Source: Buttiauxella agrestis ATCC 33320
GTDB lineage: Bacteria; Pseudomonadota; Gammaproteobacteria; Enterobacterales; Enterobacteriaceae
Direction: 5' to 3'
Length of the DNA: 64,000 nt
NCBI RefSeq assembly: GCF_000735355.1
Contig: NZ_JMPI01000029.1
Coordinates: 112,457-176,456 of the forward strand
Shown here: positions 1 through 10,932 of the stretch, in pieces
Position numbering within the stretch: the stretch's first letter is position 1
Layout of the letters: each line of letters starts with the position of its first letter
Made by a program: the position numbers and the translations under genes
The notes under the pieces: generated by a model
Seen by the model: the letters and a program-made list of their open reading frames with translations, nothing else
Databases searched by the model: none
What the model was told of the DNA's origin: nothing

Positions 1-284
1 AGCGTTCGGTTTATCGCCATGGTTCCAGTGACGAGCCGGTAGATGAAGTGATTCTCGACCCGTTTGCCCGAAAACCTGCGCCATTAAAGCAACAACAGGG
101 TGAATTACCCCTGAGTCTGCCGATGGACCTTCGTGCCTGGCAAAACGAACAAGAAAAAATCCTGGTAGAACAAAGCCTGAAACAGGCGAAATATAACCAG
201 CGTAAAGCGGCTGAATTGCTTGGGTTGACGTACCATCAATTGCGCGCATTGCTTAAAAAACATCAGATAGTTCAGGCCGAATAA
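1..284 (+). CDS. pspF: PspF, 3' end (partial): phage-shock sigma54 enhancer-binding activator
   Basis: Only the last ~93 codons are present, read in the frame beginning at base 3; the gene enters from the left edge. The visible part is the linker and C-terminal Fis-type helix-turn-helix, with the stretch KYNQRKAAELLGLTYHQLRA typical of PspF. PspF activates the sigma54-dependent psp operon by binding upstream sites, and is itself inhibited by PspA. Its AAA+ domain lies outside the window, so integrity of the whole gene cannot be judged. Its position just upstream of sapA, in the same direction, matches E. coli. The following hairpin with a T-run probably ends its transcript. Confidence 0.93.
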   Translation, partial: RSVYRHGSSDEPVDEVILDPFARKPAPLKQQQGELPLSLPMDLRAWQNEQEKILVEQSLKQAKYNQRKAAELLGLTYHQLRALLKKHQIVQAE

Positions 285-331
285 ACGTCCTTTGCGTTAA
301 CTTCAGAGTTGGGCAAATGCGGTAAACGCCG

Positions 332-360
332 CAAAAAACAGCATTCCCCTGCTTTTTTTG
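332..360 (+). terminator. Rho-independent terminator after pspF
   Basis: A run of A, then AGCA, a short TTCCCC loop, TGCT and a T7 run form a hairpin whose A/T arms can also pair. It lies ~50 bases after the pspF stop and ~100 bases before sapA, so it should separate the two transcripts. Confidence 0.6.
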
Positions 361-461
361 CCGGCATTGTTGATAAAAAAAGCAAAATAGCCTGACATAT
401 TTTGGGAAGCCCTCCAGAGTGCGATACACTTTGGCTATCACCCGAGAAAACTCAAAAACTT

Positions 462-2102
462 ATGCGCGGAATTGTATCCTCCCTGTTACTGGCGGTTAGC
501 TGCCTGAGTGGCGCGGCATTTGCTGCCCCACCTGTTGAAAAGCCAGCAGATATCCGTAGCAGCGGATTTGTTTATTGTGTCAGCGGTCAGGTCAATACCT
601 TTAATCCGCAAATGGCCAGCGGCGGCTTGATTGTCGACACCCTCGCCGCACAGTTGTATGACCGCTTACTGGATGTTGATCCCTACACCTATCGCCTGGT
701 GCCTGAACTGGCTGAAAGCTGGGAAGTGCTGGATAACGGGGCCACTTACCGCTTCCATTTACGCTCAAATGTGCAATTCCAGACCACTCCGTGGTTTAAA
801 CCTACACGCGCATTGAATGCCGACGATGTGGTGTTCAGCTTCCAACGTGTTTTTGACCGCAAACACCCGTGGCATAACGTTAATGGCGGCAACTATCCCT
901 ATTTTGATAGTCTCCAGTTCCCGGACTCCGTGAAAAGTGTGCGTAAACTGGACAATAACACTGTCGAATTTCGTCTCGAAAAACCTGACGCCTCATTCCT
1001 GTGGCACATGGCAACGCACTATGCGTCCGTCATGTCAGCGGAATATGCCGCACAGCTGACTAAAGCCGATCGCCAGGAGTTGATGGACCGTCAGCCAGTA
1101 GGTACCGGGCCATTCCAGATTAGCGAGTATCGTGCCGGGCAGTACATTCGCCTGGCTCGCCACCAGAAATTCTGGCGCGGCGTGCCATTAATGCCGCAGG
1201 TCGTTCTGGACCTGGGGTCAGGCGGGACGGGCAGATTGTCTAAGTTGCTGACGGGGGAATGTGATGTCTTGGCGTATCCTGCGGCCAGTCAGTTAACGAT
1301 TTTGCGTGATGACCCGCGTCTACGGCTGACTTTGCGCCCAGGGATGAACATCGCGTATCTGGCGTTTAACACTAATAAAGCCCCGCTAAATAACCCGGCA
1401 GTGCGCCATGCGCTGGCGCTGGCTATCAATAACCAACGTCTGATGCAGTCGATTTATTACGGGACAGCCGAAACAGCCGCTTCTATTTTGCCCCGCGCGT
1501 CCTGGGCGTATGACAGTGATTCTAAAATTACCGAATACAATCCAGAAAAAGCCCGCCAGCAACTCAAAGCTCTCGGTCTGAATAACCTGGAATTACGCCT
1601 CTGGGTGCCGACCAGCTCTCAGGCGTGGAACCCAAGCCCGCTAAAAACGGCAGAGTTGATTCAGGCTGATATGGCGCAGATTGGGGTGAAGGTGATTATT
1701 GTGCCGGTCGAAGGTCGCTTCCAGGAAGCGCGTTTGATGGACATGAACCATGATTTGACGCTCGCCGGTTGGGCAACAGACAGTAACGATCCGGACAGTT
1801 TCTTCCGCCCGATGCTGAGCTGCGCCGCCATTCGTTCCCAGACCAACTATGCTCGCTGGTGTGATCCTAAGTTTGATCAAGTGCTACAGAAGGCACTGGC
1901 CTCTCAGCAACTGGCGTCACGCATTGAGGCTTATCGCGAAGCGCAGGATATTCTGGCAGCAGAATTGCCGGTGCTGCCACTGGCGTCATCGCTGCGTTTG
2001 CAAGCCTACCGCTATGACATTAAAGGCCTGGTGCTAAGTCCGTTTGGTAACGCATCGTTTGCGGGGGTTTCCCGTGAGAATGTTGAGGTGAAAAAACCAT
2101 GA
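462..2102 (+). CDS. sapA: SapA, periplasmic peptide-binding protein of the Sap ABC importer
   Basis: 546 residues, the same size as E. coli SapA. The chosen ATG (462) begins a clear Sec signal peptide ([12 protein letters not shown]..., cleavage expected after AFA near residue 21); the open frame continues upstream to 402 but that part has no signal-peptide character. The body is a family 5 extracellular solute-binding protein (oligopeptide/dipeptide type). SapA is the binding subunit of the SapABCDF complex; the Sap system is linked to antimicrobial peptide resistance in Salmonella and Haemophilus, and E. coli sapBCDF has been linked to putrescine export. The stop overlaps the sapB start (ATGA), indicating translational coupling in a five-gene operon. 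Intact. Confidence 0.96.
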   Translation: MRGIVSSLLLAVSCLSGAAFAAPPVEKPADIRSSGFVYCVSGQVNTFNPQMASGGLIVDTLAAQLYDRLLDVDPYTYRLVPELAESWEVLDNGATYRFHLRSNVQFQTTPWFKPTRALNADDVVFSFQRVFDRKHPWHNVNGGNYPYFDSLQFPDSVKSVRKLDNNTVEFRLEKPDASFLWHMATHYASVMSAEYAAQLTKADRQELMDRQPVGTGPFQISEYRAGQYIRLARHQKFWRGVPLMPQVVLDLGSGGTGRLSKLLTGECDVLAYPAASQLTILRDDPRLRLTLRPGMNIAYLAFNTNKAPLNNPAVRHALALAINNQRLMQSIYYGTAETAASILPRASWAYDSDSKITEYNPEKARQQLKALGLNNLELRLWVPTSSQAWNPSPLKTAELIQADMAQIGVKVIIVPVEGRFQEARLMDMNHDLTLAGWATDSNDPDSFFRPMLSCAAIRSQTNYARWCDPKFDQVLQKALASQQLASRIEAYREAQDILAAELPVLPLASSLRLQAYRYDIKGLVLSPFGNASFAGVSRENVEVKKP

Positions 2103-3064
2103 TTATTTACACCTTGCGCCGCCTGCTATTGCTGCTGGTTACGCTGTTTTTTCTGACCTTTATTGGTTTTAGCCTCAACTACTTTACTCCCCACGCTCCG
2201 CTGCAGGGTGCATCGCTGTGGAACGCCTGGGTGTTCTGGTTTGAAAGTATCCTGCACTGGGATTTCGGCGTGTCCAGCATTAACGGCCAGTCGATAAACG
2301 AACAGTTACGCATGGTCTTCCCGGCCACGATGGAACTTTGCCTGCTGGCGTTTGGCCTCGCGCTACTGGTGGGTATTCCGGTAGGAATGTTGGCCGGAAT
2401 CATGCGCAATAAATGGCAGGATAAACTGATCAGCGCCCTCGCCCTGTTAGGCTTCTCGATTCCGGTGTTCTGGTTTGCGCTCCTGCTGACGATGTTCTTC
2501 TCGTTAACGTTAGGTTGGCTACCGGTTTCCGGGCGTTTTGATTTGCTCTATGAAGTGAAGTCTGAGACAGGTTTTGCCCTGGTTGATGCCTGGCTGTCTG
2601 ACTCGCCTTACCGCGAAGAGATGATCATGAGCGCCATTCGCCACATGATCTTGCCCGTGGTCGCACTGGCTGTCGCCCCGACCACCGAAGTGGTGCGTTT
2701 GATGCGTCTGAGCACCATTGAAGTGTTTGACCAAAACTATATAAAAGCAGCGGCAACGCGGGGTTTGTCACGCCTGACGATTTTGCATCGTCATGTCTTG
2801 CACAACGCGCTGCCGCCGGTCATTCCACGCCTCGGCCTGCAATTTTCAACCATGCTGACGCTGGCAATGATCACCGAAGTGGTGTTCAGCTGGCCGGGTC
2901 TTGGGCGCTGGCTTATCAACGCTATTCGCCAACAGGACTATACAGCCATTTCCGCAGGCGTAATGGTCATCGGTTCGTTGGTGATTATTGTGAACGTTAT
3001 CTCCGATATTTTGGGTGCGATGGCAAACCCACTGACACATAAGGAATGGTATGCCTTACGATAG
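2099..3064 (+). CDS. sapB: SapB, inner-membrane permease of the Sap ABC transporter
   Basis: 321 residues. It is a DppB/OppB-type permease: an N-terminal membrane helix (residues ~8-30), then a block of hydrophobic segments. The EAA loop is visible as the [25 protein letters not shown] region near residues 217-243. It forms the transmembrane channel with SapC. The gene overlaps sapA by 4 bases and sapC by 14, so it is part of the tightly coupled sapABCDF operon. No damage seen. Confidence 0.96.
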   Translation: MIIYTLRRLLLLLVTLFFLTFIGFSLNYFTPHAPLQGASLWNAWVFWFESILHWDFGVSSINGQSINEQLRMVFPATMELCLLAFGLALLVGIPVGMLAGIMRNKWQDKLISALALLGFSIPVFWFALLLTMFFSLTLGWLPVSGRFDLLYEVKSETGFALVDAWLSDSPYREEMIMSAIRHMILPVVALAVAPTTEVVRLMRLSTIEVFDQNYIKAAATRGLSRLTILHRHVLHNALPPVIPRLGLQFSTMLTLAMITEVVFSWPGLGRWLINAIRQQDYTAISAGVMVIGSLVIIVNVISDILGAMANPLTHKEWYALR

Positions 3065-3941
3065 CGTCTATCGCGAGAAGCGACCGCCGAGCACGCTACG
3101 CCTGACATGGCGCAAGTTTTACGGCGACACCACGGCAATGATTGGCCTGTATGGTTGCGGGGCTTTGGTGCTGTTATGTATATTTGGTGGCGTCTTTGCG
3201 CCGTATGGCATCGACCAGCAATTCCTCGGTTATCAATTGTTACCGCCTTCCTGGTCACGCTATGGCGATGTGTCGTTTTTCCTCGGCACCGATGATCTGG
3301 GTCGCGATGTTTTAAGCCGCTTATTAAATGGCGCCGCTCCCACCGTTGGTGGTGCGTTTGTGGTGACACTGGCTGCGGCCGTGTTCGGGATTATTCTCGG
3401 CGTTTTTGCGGGTTCAACACATGGCTTACGTTCTGCGGTGCTGAACCATATTCTCGACACGCTGCTGTCGATCCCTTCCCTGTTGCTGGCGATTATCGTG
3501 GTCGCGTTTGTCGGTCCGCATCTGGTTCACGCTATGTTCGCGGTGTGGCTGGCACTTTTGCCCCGCATGGTGCGCTCGGTTTACAGCGCGGTGCATGACG
3601 AGCTGGAAAAGGATTATGTGGTTGCCGCCCGTCTGGATGGTGCATCGACGTTAAATATTCTTTGGTTTGCCGTGATGCCCAATACCGCCGCGATTCTGGT
3701 GACTGAAATTACCCGCGCGCTGTCGATGGCGATTCTTGATATTGCGGCCTTAGGTTTCCTGGATTTAGGCGCACAACTCCCGTCCCCGGAATGGGGTTCC
3801 ATGTTGGGTGACGCGCTGGAGCTGATTTATGTCGCTCCGTGGACGGTTATGCTGCCAGGAGTGGCTATCATGATCAGTGTGCTGCTGGTCAACCTGCTGG
3901 GCGATGGTTTACGCCGCGCAATCAATGCGGGGGTGCAATAA
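3051..3941 (+). CDS. sapC: SapC, inner-membrane permease of the Sap ABC transporter
   Basis: 296 residues, the E. coli length, starting [13 protein letters not shown]. It is a DppC/OppC-type permease: N-terminal helix (~25-48), a short periplasmic loop, then the [15 protein letters not shown] signature (~79-93) common to dipeptide permease C subunits, and an EAA-like segment around residues 190-215 ([19 protein letters not shown]). It pairs with SapB. The start lies inside the end of sapB; the stop overlaps the sapD start by one base (TAATG). Confidence 0.96.
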   Translation: MPYDSVYREKRPPSTLRLTWRKFYGDTTAMIGLYGCGALVLLCIFGGVFAPYGIDQQFLGYQLLPPSWSRYGDVSFFLGTDDLGRDVLSRLLNGAAPTVGGAFVVTLAAAVFGIILGVFAGSTHGLRSAVLNHILDTLLSIPSLLLAIIVVAFVGPHLVHAMFAVWLALLPRMVRSVYSAVHDELEKDYVVAARLDGASTLNILWFAVMPNTAAILVTEITRALSMAILDIAALGFLDLGAQLPSPEWGSMLGDALELIYVAPWTVMLPGVAIMISVLLVNLLGDGLRRAINAGVQ

Positions 3942-4933
3942 TGCCATTACTTGATATTCGAAATCTGACCATCGAATTTATGACATCCGAAGGTTGGGTT
4001 AAAGCGGTAGACCGCGTCAGTATGACCCTGAACGAAGGGGAAATCCGCGGTTTAGTCGGCGAGTCTGGTTCAGGAAAAAGCCTGATTGCCAAAGCCATTT
4101 GCGGTGTCACCAAAGATAACTGGCGCGTCACCGCCGACCGTATGCGGTTTGACGACATCGACCTGCTACGCTTGAGTGGCCGCGAGCGTCGACGCCTGGT
4201 CGGCCATAACGTTTCGATGATTTTCCAGGAACCGCAATCGTGTCTGGATCCTTCAGAGCGAGTGGGCCGCCAGCTGACGCAGAATATTCCCGGCTGGACT
4301 TATAAGGGCCGCTGGTGGAAACGGTTTGGCTGGCGTAAACGCCGGGCGATAGAGCTGCTACACCGCGTCGGGATTAAAGATCACAAAGATGCGATGCGCA
4401 GTTATCCGTACGAACTGACCGACGGCGAATGCCAGAAAGTGATGATTGCCATTGCGCTGGCGAATCAGCCACGTTTGTTGATTGCCGATGAGCCGACAAA
4501 CGCCATGGAACCGACGACTCAACTCCAAATTTTCAAATTGCTCACCCGTCTGAACCAGTACAACAACACCACGATTTTATTGATCAGCCACGACTTGCAG
4601 ATGTTGAGCCAGTGGGCCGATAAAATTAACGTGATGTACTGCGGGCAAACGGTGGAGAGTGCCACAAGCGAAGATCTTATTGCCACGCCGCACCACCCGT
4701 ATACCCAGGCGCTAATCCGCGCCATCCCGGACTTTGGTAGCCCGATGCCGCCCAAAAGCCGACTGAATACCATGACGGGCGCGATCCCTTTACTGGAGCA
4801 TTTACCGATGGGTTGCCGGCTCGGGCCGCGCTGCCCTTACGCACAACGTGAATGCATCGAAACGCCACGTCTGATGGGGGCAAAAAACCATCTTTATGCC
4901 TGCCACTTCCCGCTGAATATGGAGAGTCAGTAA
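3941..4933 (+). CDS. sapD: SapD, ATP-binding subunit of the Sap ABC transporter
   Basis: 330 residues, as in E. coli. Visible motifs: Walker A GESGSGKS (~39-46), Q-loop SMIFQEPQS, Walker [10 protein letters not shown] and H-loop LLISHD. The ABC signature reads LTDGECQKV rather than canonical LSGGQ, as in E. coli SapD (LTEGECQKV). The C-terminal oligopeptide-transporter extension contains the [14 protein letters not shown] cysteine cluster common in OppD/OppF relatives. An upstream in-frame extension is rejected because TAATG coupling with sapC places the start at 3941. SapD is also reported to affect Trk potassium uptake in E. coli. Confidence 0.96.
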   Translation: MPLLDIRNLTIEFMTSEGWVKAVDRVSMTLNEGEIRGLVGESGSGKSLIAKAICGVTKDNWRVTADRMRFDDIDLLRLSGRERRRLVGHNVSMIFQEPQSCLDPSERVGRQLTQNIPGWTYKGRWWKRFGWRKRRAIELLHRVGIKDHKDAMRSYPYELTDGECQKVMIAIALANQPRLLIADEPTNAMEPTTQLQIFKLLTRLNQYNNTTILLISHDLQMLSQWADKINVMYCGQTVESATSEDLIATPHHPYTQALIRAIPDFGSPMPPKSRLNTMTGAIPLLEHLPMGCRLGPRCPYAQRECIETPRLMGAKNHLYACHFPLNMESQ

Positions 4934-5739
4934 TGGTCGAAACGCTGCTCGAAGTCCGTAATTTAAGTAAAACGTTTCGTTACCGTACGGGGCTGTTCCA
5001 TCGTCAGCATGTTGACGCCGTCAAACCGCTGAGTTTCACCCTGCGAGAAAAACAGACGCTGGCGATTATCGGTGAGAACGGCTCAGGCAAATCAACGCTG
5101 GCGAAAATGCTCGCAGGGATGATTGAACCCACGACCGGCGAGATGGTGATCGACGACCATTTACTGCATTACGGCGACTATACCTACCGTAGCCAGCATA
5201 TTCGCATGATTTTCCAGGACCCAAGCACGTCGCTTAATCCGCGCCAGCGTATTTCGCAGATCCTCGATTTCCCGCTGCGACTGAATACAGACCTGGAGCC
5301 GGAAGCGCGAAATAAGCAGATTATCGAAACGCTACGCATGGTCGGTTTGCTGCCCGATCATGCCAGTTATTACCCGCACATGCTCGCGCCTGGTCAAAAA
5401 CAGCGTCTGGGTCTGGCGCGTGCGTTAATTCTGCGCCCGAAAGTGATTATTGCCGATGAAGCGCTGGCTTCACTCGATATGTCGATGCGTTCGCAACTGA
5501 TCAACCTAATGCTTGAACTTCAGGAAAAACAGGGCATTGCCTATATTTACGTGACTCAACATATCGGGATGATGAAACACATCAGCGACCAGGTAATGGT
5601 GATGCATCAGGGTGAAGTCGTTGAGCGTGGCAGCACGGCGGATGTTCTCGCCTCGCCACTGCATGATTTAACCAAACGCCTGATTACCAGCCACTTTGGT
5701 GAAGCACTGACGGCGGATGCATGGCGAAAAGATCGCTAG
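4933..5739 (+). CDS. sapF: SapF, ATP-binding subunit of the Sap ABC transporter
   Basis: 268 residues, as in E. coli. Walker A GENGSGKS, Walker B VIIADEALA and H-loop YVTQHIGM are visible; the signature position reads LAPGQKQRL, a SapF-type variant. The start overlaps the sapD stop (TAATG). It is the last gene of sapABCDF and is followed by a REP-like palindrome rather than a strong terminator. With SapD it should form the nucleotide-binding heterodimer. Confidence 0.96.
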   Translation: MVETLLEVRNLSKTFRYRTGLFHRQHVDAVKPLSFTLREKQTLAIIGENGSGKSTLAKMLAGMIEPTTGEMVIDDHLLHYGDYTYRSQHIRMIFQDPSTSLNPRQRISQILDFPLRLNTDLEPEARNKQIIETLRMVGLLPDHASYYPHMLAPGQKQRLGLARALILRPKVIIADEALASLDMSMRSQLINLMLELQEKQGIAYIYVTQHIGMMKHISDQVMVMHQGEVVERGSTADVLASPLHDLTKRLITSHFGEALTADAWRKDR

Positions 5740-5754
5740 TTATCAGGGAAGTAA

Positions 5755-5784
5755 GTCGGATGGCGCTTCGCTTATCCGACCTAC
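5755..5784. repeat. REP-like palindromic element
   Basis: The unit begins GTCGGATGGCGC and ends GCTTATCCGAC plus CTAC, an imperfect palindrome of the repetitive extragenic palindrome type. It lies between the sapF stop and the convergent SRPBCC gene, a typical REP location, where it could stabilise the sap mRNA 3' end. Only one unit is present here. Confidence 0.6.
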
Positions 5785-5794
5785 AAAACTCATC

Positions 5795-6202
5795 TCAACT
5801 TTTTGCCTCAACATACCGCGCAAAATTATCCAGAATCGCCTGCCAGCCGTTCTTCTGGTGTTCAACGGGGTATTGTTGATCCGGGTCGAAATCCAGACGC
5901 ACCTCTACGCCATCGGCGGTTTGAGTAAATTCCACTTTCGCTTCGCGATCTCCGAAGGTGTACTCAATGAGTTGTAGCGGCACAATGCGGGTATAAACTC
6001 CAGAAAAATCAAACCCCATGCTGCCGTCTTTAGCTTCCATGCGGAATGAAAACGCCCCGCCTTCTCTGAAATCAGCGGCTGCCGTTGGCGTGTGCCAGTC
6101 GGGTGAAGCGGTGTTCCATTGCTTAACATCTTCCGGATTGATGTAGGCCTGCCAGACTTTTTCAACTGGCGCTTTAACGCGAGTTTCAACAGTAATTTTC
6201 AT
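5795..6202 (-). CDS. SRPBCC/AHSA1-family small ligand-binding protein
   Basis: 135 residues. It begins MKITVETRVKAPVEKVWQAY and contains the family pattern of a hydrophobic pocket fold (START/Bet v1-like): PVEKVW near the N-terminus, a central W-rich segment, G-F motifs around GGAFSFRME, and a C-terminal amphipathic helix (KNGWQAILDNFARYVEA). Proteins of this group (AHSA1/YndB-like) bind small hydrophobic molecules; the ligand is unknown. ATG at 6202 is chosen over an adjacent TTG because GGAGAG sits about 7 bases upstream. E. coli carries other genes between sapF and fabI, so this one belongs to this lineage. Likely monocistronic. Confidence 0.85.
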   Translation of the reverse strand: MKITVETRVKAPVEKVWQAYINPEDVKQWNTASPDWHTPTAAADFREGGAFSFRMEAKDGSMGFDFSGVYTRIVPLQLIEYTFGDREAKVEFTQTADGVEVRLDFDPDQQYPVEHQKNGWQAILDNFARYVEAKS

Positions 6203-6460
6203 CAATACTCTCCGGTTTTTCTGTTTCCAGGGTGAGATTTAAGTTTACTGCGTCTTTTATATTTTGCTTTAGCGTGAACGTAACAGGAATGACCTCTGGC
6301 GACGTGATAACCAGTTAACCGGAGCCAGAAAAATAAGCTGACACAACAGGCGCTGAGTGGGATATAATTTCACTTTCGTGTTGAAAAATTGTGACGAATC
6401 AATCGTAAGCTTATGATTGTTAAGTCATAAAATTAGCAGAAACTATAAGGATTCAAAGCT

Positions 6461-7252
6461 ATGGGTTTTCTTACCGGTAAACGCATTCTGATCACTGGCG
6501 TCGCCAGTAAACTCTCCATTGCCTACGGTATCGCACAGGCTATGCACCGCGAAGGTGCTGAACTGGCTTTCACTTACCAGAATGAAAAACTGAAAGGCCG
6601 TGTAGAAGGTTTTGCTGCGGATCTGGGTTCAAGCCTGGTTCTGCCGTGCGACGTGGCAGAAGATGCAAGCATCGACGCGATGTTTGCTGAGCTTGCGAAA
6701 AGCTGGCCGAAGTTTGACGGTTTCGTTCACTCAATTGGCTTCGCACCAGGCGACCAGTTAGATGGCGATTACGTGAATGCAGTTACCCGCGAAGGCTTCA
6801 AAATTGCTCACGACATCAGCTCCTACAGCTTTGTAGCAATGGCTAAAGTTTGCCGTGAAATGCTGAACCCTGGTTCTGCACTGCTGACTCTGTCTTACCT
6901 GGGCGCTGAGCGTGCTATCCCTAACTACAACGTTATGGGTCTGGCTAAAGCGTCTCTGGAAGCTAACGTGCGCTATATGGCGAACGCGATGGGTCCAGAA
7001 GGCGTGCGTGTGAACGCGATTTCTGCGGGTCCAATCCGTACTCTGGCGGCATCTGGCATTAAAGATTTCCGTAAAATGCTGTCACATTGCGAAGCGGTAA
7101 CGCCTATTCGTCGTACCGTGACCATTGAAGATGTGGGCAACTCAGCAGCATTCCTGTGCTCTGATCTGTCTGCCGGTGTTTCCGGTGAAGTCCTGCACGT
7201 TGACGGCGGCTTCAGCATCGCTGCAATGAACGAACTGGAACTGAAAGACTAA
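6461..7252 (+). CDS. fabI: FabI, enoyl-ACP reductase (NADH)
   Basis: 263 residues, one more than E. coli. It is an atypical SDR of the ENR type: [14 protein letters not shown] nucleotide-binding loop at the N-terminus, catalytic Tyr156 and Lys163 in [11 protein letters not shown], and Tyr146 in SYLGAE. It carries out the last reduction in each cycle of type II fatty acid elongation. Gly93 (HSIGFAPG) and Phe203 (KDFRK), sites where substitutions give triclosan resistance in E. coli, are wild type. A possible promoter with TATAAT at 6363-6368 and a weak CTGACA at 6338 (19-base spacer) lies upstream. Followed by its own terminator. Confidence 0.97.
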   Translation: MGFLTGKRILITGVASKLSIAYGIAQAMHREGAELAFTYQNEKLKGRVEGFAADLGSSLVLPCDVAEDASIDAMFAELAKSWPKFDGFVHSIGFAPGDQLDGDYVNAVTREGFKIAHDISSYSFVAMAKVCREMLNPGSALLTLSYLGAERAIPNYNVMGLAKASLEANVRYMANAMGPEGVRVNAISAGPIRTLAASGIKDFRKMLSHCEAVTPIRRTVTIEDVGNSAAFLCSDLSAGVSGEVLHVDGGFSIAAMNELELKD

Positions 7253-7263
7253 TTCCGTTCGCA

Positions 7264-7298
7264 ACGGGGCGGCGTTCGTCCGCCCTGTTCTTCTTTTC
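7264..7298 (+). terminator. Rho-independent terminator after fabI
   Basis: GGGCGG (7267-7272) pairs with CCGCCC (7280-7285), extended by AC/GT on the outside, and is followed by a pyrimidine-rich TTCTTCTTTT tail. It is 12 bases after the fabI stop. Confidence 0.75.
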
Positions 7299-7441
7299 CT
7301 CTCTGGCAGTTATTCTTTTCTGATATTTGTTATCTCCTATCATTCTTTTGTCGTGTTCCGTGGTTACGCCAGGATAAAGCAGCTAACCAGGCCGTCAGGT
7401 GTTTTACCCGGGCTTGTAAACTCTTTGACCAAGGAACGACC

Positions 7442-8599
7442 ATGGAACAACGCCGAATCTCTGGCAAAGGCCACTGGTATCATGAAACTCAATCCAGCCG
7501 CAGCGACGCCGTATTACCGTTAGTTCCTGAGGCCGCATTCATTCAGGACCGCTTTTTGCTCGACCTGGCGCTCAGTATTGAGCAACGTACGACTGAAGCA
7601 GACTGGCTTTGCGTCGCGCGCAATGCCGCTGAATGTTTGCTCCCGGAAAGCACCCCTGTTACGCGCTTGAACACGCTAAGTTGCTATGACCGTCTGAGTA
7701 CAGCTCTGACTGTCGCCCAGGTTTACGGCGTTCAGCGTCTGTGTAACCACTATGCCGCCCGCCTTGCCCCGCAACCGGGTCCTGACTCCTCCCGCGAGAG
7801 CAATCGTCGCCTGACGCAGATCACGCAGTACGCTCGCCAACTGGCCAGTCAGCCTACGTTAATTGATGACAATTCGCGCCAGCAGCTCGATGAAGTCGCG
7901 CTCTCAATAAATGACATCGTTACGTTTAATCAACTGATTGGCTTTATCGGTTTTCAGGCCCGCGTGATTGCTGTGTTTCAGGCGCTCCAGGGGCTTCCTG
8001 TACGCTGGTTGCCGGGTCTTGATATGCAACAGGACGCCAGTGCAGAGTTATTCCTCGAAGGTGATAAATCCTGGCAGCCCGCTTTGCCTGCGGTAGAACA
8101 GCGCTATGCCAATAGCCAACAATTAGAGGCACTCAATTTCAGTGAACCTCAGCAAGCGTTACGAGACTTAAGCGGATTGTTGGCAAACGATGTCTCAGCG
8201 CTTCACGCATTGAGCCAGTTGACCCGATTATTTTGCCTGCCGACAGCTCAGGCTAATGACGATACGATTCTGGTTGGGCTGTTGACCGCACGCATTAATG
8301 GCAGCGTGAGTTGCTTTACAGATTTTGCACTTGCCTGGCGTGGTGAAAGTCATCTGCCAGAAACCATGCGCAATGGTGAAAGAGCGTTACAGGCGTGGTG
8401 CCATAACCACCCGCGTGAACGGGCAATCATCCAGGCTGTGCGTGTGTTAACGCGATCGCCTGGCAGCTTTAGCGCCGCCCAGCTTCAACCCTTGTACGAG
8501 CAGGGTTTTAATGAGCATGACATTGTAAAATTACTTGTCAGTTCAGGGCTATACGGCTGGTTGAATCGGCTAAAAATCGGGCTGGGTAATGCCAGTTAA
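7442..8599 (+). CDS. yciW: YciW, AhpD/CMD-like protein of cysteine-methionine metabolism
   Basis: 385 residues. Recognised by its position between fabI and rnb, as in E. coli, and by its sequence type: an alkylhydroperoxidase (CMD)-like protein with a central segment SINDIVTFNQLIGFIGFQARVIA (~160-182). E. coli YciW has been linked to L-cysteine and L-methionine metabolism and to the CysB regulon; the enzyme activity is unsettled. No CxxC pair typical of active AhpD is visible, so peroxidase activity should not be assumed. AAGGA precedes the ATG by 6 bases. Confidence 0.85.
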   Translation: MEQRRISGKGHWYHETQSSRSDAVLPLVPEAAFIQDRFLLDLALSIEQRTTEADWLCVARNAAECLLPESTPVTRLNTLSCYDRLSTALTVAQVYGVQRLCNHYAARLAPQPGPDSSRESNRRLTQITQYARQLASQPTLIDDNSRQQLDEVALSINDIVTFNQLIGFIGFQARVIAVFQALQGLPVRWLPGLDMQQDASAELFLEGDKSWQPALPAVEQRYANSQQLEALNFSEPQQALRDLSGLLANDVSALHALSQLTRLFCLPTAQANDDTILVGLLTARINGSVSCFTDFALAWRGESHLPETMRNGERALQAWCHNHPRERAIIQAVRVLTRSPGSFSAAQLQPLYEQGFNEHDIVKLLVSSGLYGWLNRLKIGLGNAS

Positions 8600-8618
8600 G
8601 CATGAGCTAACACGTGCT

Positions 8619-8645
8619 TTTGCGGCAAACAGCGCTTGCCGCAAA
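8619..8645. repeat. Strong hairpin between yciW and rnb
   Basis: TTTGCGGCAA and TTGCCGCAAA form a perfect 10-bp stem with a 7-base loop, about 20 bases after the yciW stop and ~55 before rnb. There is no T-run on the + strand, so it is either an inefficient terminator or an mRNA-stabilising or processing stem. Confidence 0.5.
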
Positions 8646-8700
8646 GGGTGGTTTCGCGTAAAACTGTCAGCCGCTCTTTTGGCCACGAAAACTAAAAAAC

Positions 8701-10635
8701 ATGTTCCAGGATAATCCGCTGCTCGCGCAGCTTAAACAGCAACTGCATTCCCAAACTCCACGCGTTGAAGGCGTGGTTAAAGGCACGGAAAAAGGCTTTG
8801 GCTTCCTCGAAGTGGATTCCCAGAAAAGTTACTTTATTCCGCCACCGCAGATGAAAAAAGTGATGCACGGTGACCGCGTGAGCGCGGTGATTCATACCGA
8901 AAAGGACCGCGAAATCGCTGAGCCAGAAGAGCTTATCGAACCGTTCCTCAGCCGGTTTGTTGGCCGTGTGCAACGTAAAGACGACCGTCTGACAATTGTT
9001 CCGGACCACCCATTACTGCGCGATGCGATTCAGTGTCGAGCTGACCGTAACGTCACCCATGATTTCCAGAATGGTGACTGGGCCGTCGCAGAGATGAAGC
9101 GCCATCCGTTGAAAGGGGATCGCGGTTTCTATGCTGATTTGACTCAATTCATCACTTCCGGTGACGATCACCTTGCACCATGGTGGGTGACACTGTCACG
9201 CCACAATCTTGAGCGTGAAGCGCCTAATGGCGTAGCGACTGAAATGCTCGATGAAGGCCTGGTGCGTGAAGATTTAACCGCCCTGGATTTTGTCACCATT
9301 GATAGCGCTAGCACCGAAGATATGGATGATGCGCTGTTTGTTGAAGAACTTGCCGACGGCAAACTGCAACTGACCGTCGCGATTGCCGATCCAACCGCCT
9401 GGATTGAAGAAGGCAGCAAGCTTGACGATATCGCGAAAGTTCGCGCCTTCACAAACTACTTGCCGGGCTTCAACATCCCGATGCTGCCACGCGAATTGTC
9501 GGACGATTTATGTTCGCTGCGCCCTAATGTCACGCGCCCTGTTGTGGCTTGCCGCATGGTTATCGCGCAGGACGGTAGCATCGAGAGCGAGATTAACTTC
9601 TTCGTCGCCACCATCGAATCAAAAGCCAAACTGGCATATGACGATGTGTCCGACTGGTTAGAAGAAAAAGGCGACTGGCAGCCACCATCTGACGCCATAG
9701 CTAAACAAATTCGCCTGCTCGAGCGTGTTTGCCTGAGCCGTGCTGACTGGCGCCGCACTCACGCGTTGGTGTTTAAAGACCGCCCAGATTACCGCTTTGT
9801 ATTAGGCGAGAAAGGCGAAGTGCTGGATATCGTTTCCGAGCCACGTCGTATCGCTAACCGCATCGTTGAAGAATCAATGATTGCGGCAAACGTCTGTGCG
9901 GCCATCGTGCTACGTGAAAAACTTGGTTTCGGCGTTTATAACGTCCACACCGGTTTTGACCCGGCAAACATCGAACAACTTGCCACGATGCTGCAAGGCC
10001 ATGGCCTTGAAGTTAACGCGCAGGAAGTGCTGACGCTTAACGGTTTCTGCAAACTGCGCCGCGAACTTGATGCACAGCCAACCGGATTCCTTGATAGTCG
10101 TATTCGTCGTTATCAGTCGTTTGCTGAAATCAGTACCGAGCCGGGTCCGCATTACGGTTTGGGTCTTGAAGCTTACGCCACCTGGACTTCACCGATTCGT
10201 AAATACGGCGATATGATTAACCATCGCCTGCTAAAAGCGATTATCAAAGGTGAAACGGCATCACGTCCGCAAGATGAAATTACGGTACAAATGGCAGAAC
10301 GCCGCCGTCTGAACCGCATGGCTGAACGTGATGTTGGCGACTGGCTGTATGCTCGTTTCCTGCAAGATAAAGCGGGAACGGATACCAAATTTGCCGCAGA
10401 GATTATTGATGTCAGCCGTGGCGGAATGCGTGTTCGCCTGATTGATAACGGTGCGGTTGCCTTTATCCCTGCCCCGTTTATTCACTCAGTGCGTGATGAA
10501 ATGGTGTGCAGCCAGGAATTAGGCACTGTGCAAATCAAGGGCGAAGTGGCTTACAAAGTCACTGACGTGATTGATGTCACCATCGCGGAAGTTCGTATGG
10601 AAACCCGCAGCGTGATAGCTCGCCCCGCTGCCTGA
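8701..10635 (+). CDS. rnb: RNase II, 3'-5' exoribonuclease
   Basis: 644 residues, exactly the E. coli length. Order: N-terminal cold-shock domains (~1-180), catalytic RNB domain, C-terminal S1 domain (~560-640). The catalytic acidic cluster is in place: Asp201, Asp207, Asp209 and Asp210 in [10 protein letters not shown]. RNase II degrades single-stranded mRNA processively and stalls at structures. It is followed by a strong terminator. Confidence 0.98.
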   Translation: MFQDNPLLAQLKQQLHSQTPRVEGVVKGTEKGFGFLEVDSQKSYFIPPPQMKKVMHGDRVSAVIHTEKDREIAEPEELIEPFLSRFVGRVQRKDDRLTIVPDHPLLRDAIQCRADRNVTHDFQNGDWAVAEMKRHPLKGDRGFYADLTQFITSGDDHLAPWWVTLSRHNLEREAPNGVATEMLDEGLVREDLTALDFVTIDSASTEDMDDALFVEELADGKLQLTVAIADPTAWIEEGSKLDDIAKVRAFTNYLPGFNIPMLPRELSDDLCSLRPNVTRPVVACRMVIAQDGSIESEINFFVATIESKAKLAYDDVSDWLEEKGDWQPPSDAIAKQIRLLERVCLSRADWRRTHALVFKDRPDYRFVLGEKGEVLDIVSEPRRIANRIVEESMIAANVCAAIVLREKLGFGVYNVHTGFDPANIEQLATMLQGHGLEVNAQEVLTLNGFCKLRRELDAQPTGFLDSRIRRYQSFAEISTEPGPHYGLGLEAYATWTSPIRKYGDMINHRLLKAIIKGETASRPQDEITVQMAERRRLNRMAERDVGDWLYARFLQDKAGTDTKFAAEIIDVSRGGMRVRLIDNGAVAFIPAPFIHSVRDEMVCSQELGTVQIKGEVAYKVTDVIDVTIAEVRMETRSVIARPAA

Positions 10636-10658
10636 TATCAAGTTTGTGAACCATCGTT

Positions 10659-10689
10659 AAAAAGCTGAACTTTATGTTCAGCTTTTTTT
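10659..10689 (+). terminator. Rho-independent terminator after rnb
   Basis: AAAAGCTGAAC and GTTCAGCTTTTTTT form an 11-bp stem around a short TTTAT loop, with a T7 run, 24 bases past the rnb stop. The following ~240 bases to pdeR contain AT-rich sequence with a possible weak promoter (TTGTCA near 10853, TTATAT near 10873) and nothing else I recognise. Confidence 0.85.
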
Positions 10690-10932
10690 GATTTCTTTCA
10701 CGGTTACTGATTTACAGTTAATAATCACAACTGGGAAATGATTAGCGTTATGACTCCTTTTTTCCGGTTTTAACTCACGGAAAGTCACCAATCTAAAGGC
10801 GAAGATTCAGATTTCTCACATCTTCTGCAAAAACAATGTCTTTTACTCACGGTTGTCACTTTAAGATCGGTTTTATATTGCTAATATAAATAAGAGACTG
10901 GCACGCTATGTCGGCCCCGTTCAGGAGAGAGC

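Noticed and set aside
402..461. Upstream extension of the sapA frame
   Set aside because: It precedes the signal peptide and has no family counterpart; ATG 462 gives the E. coli length.
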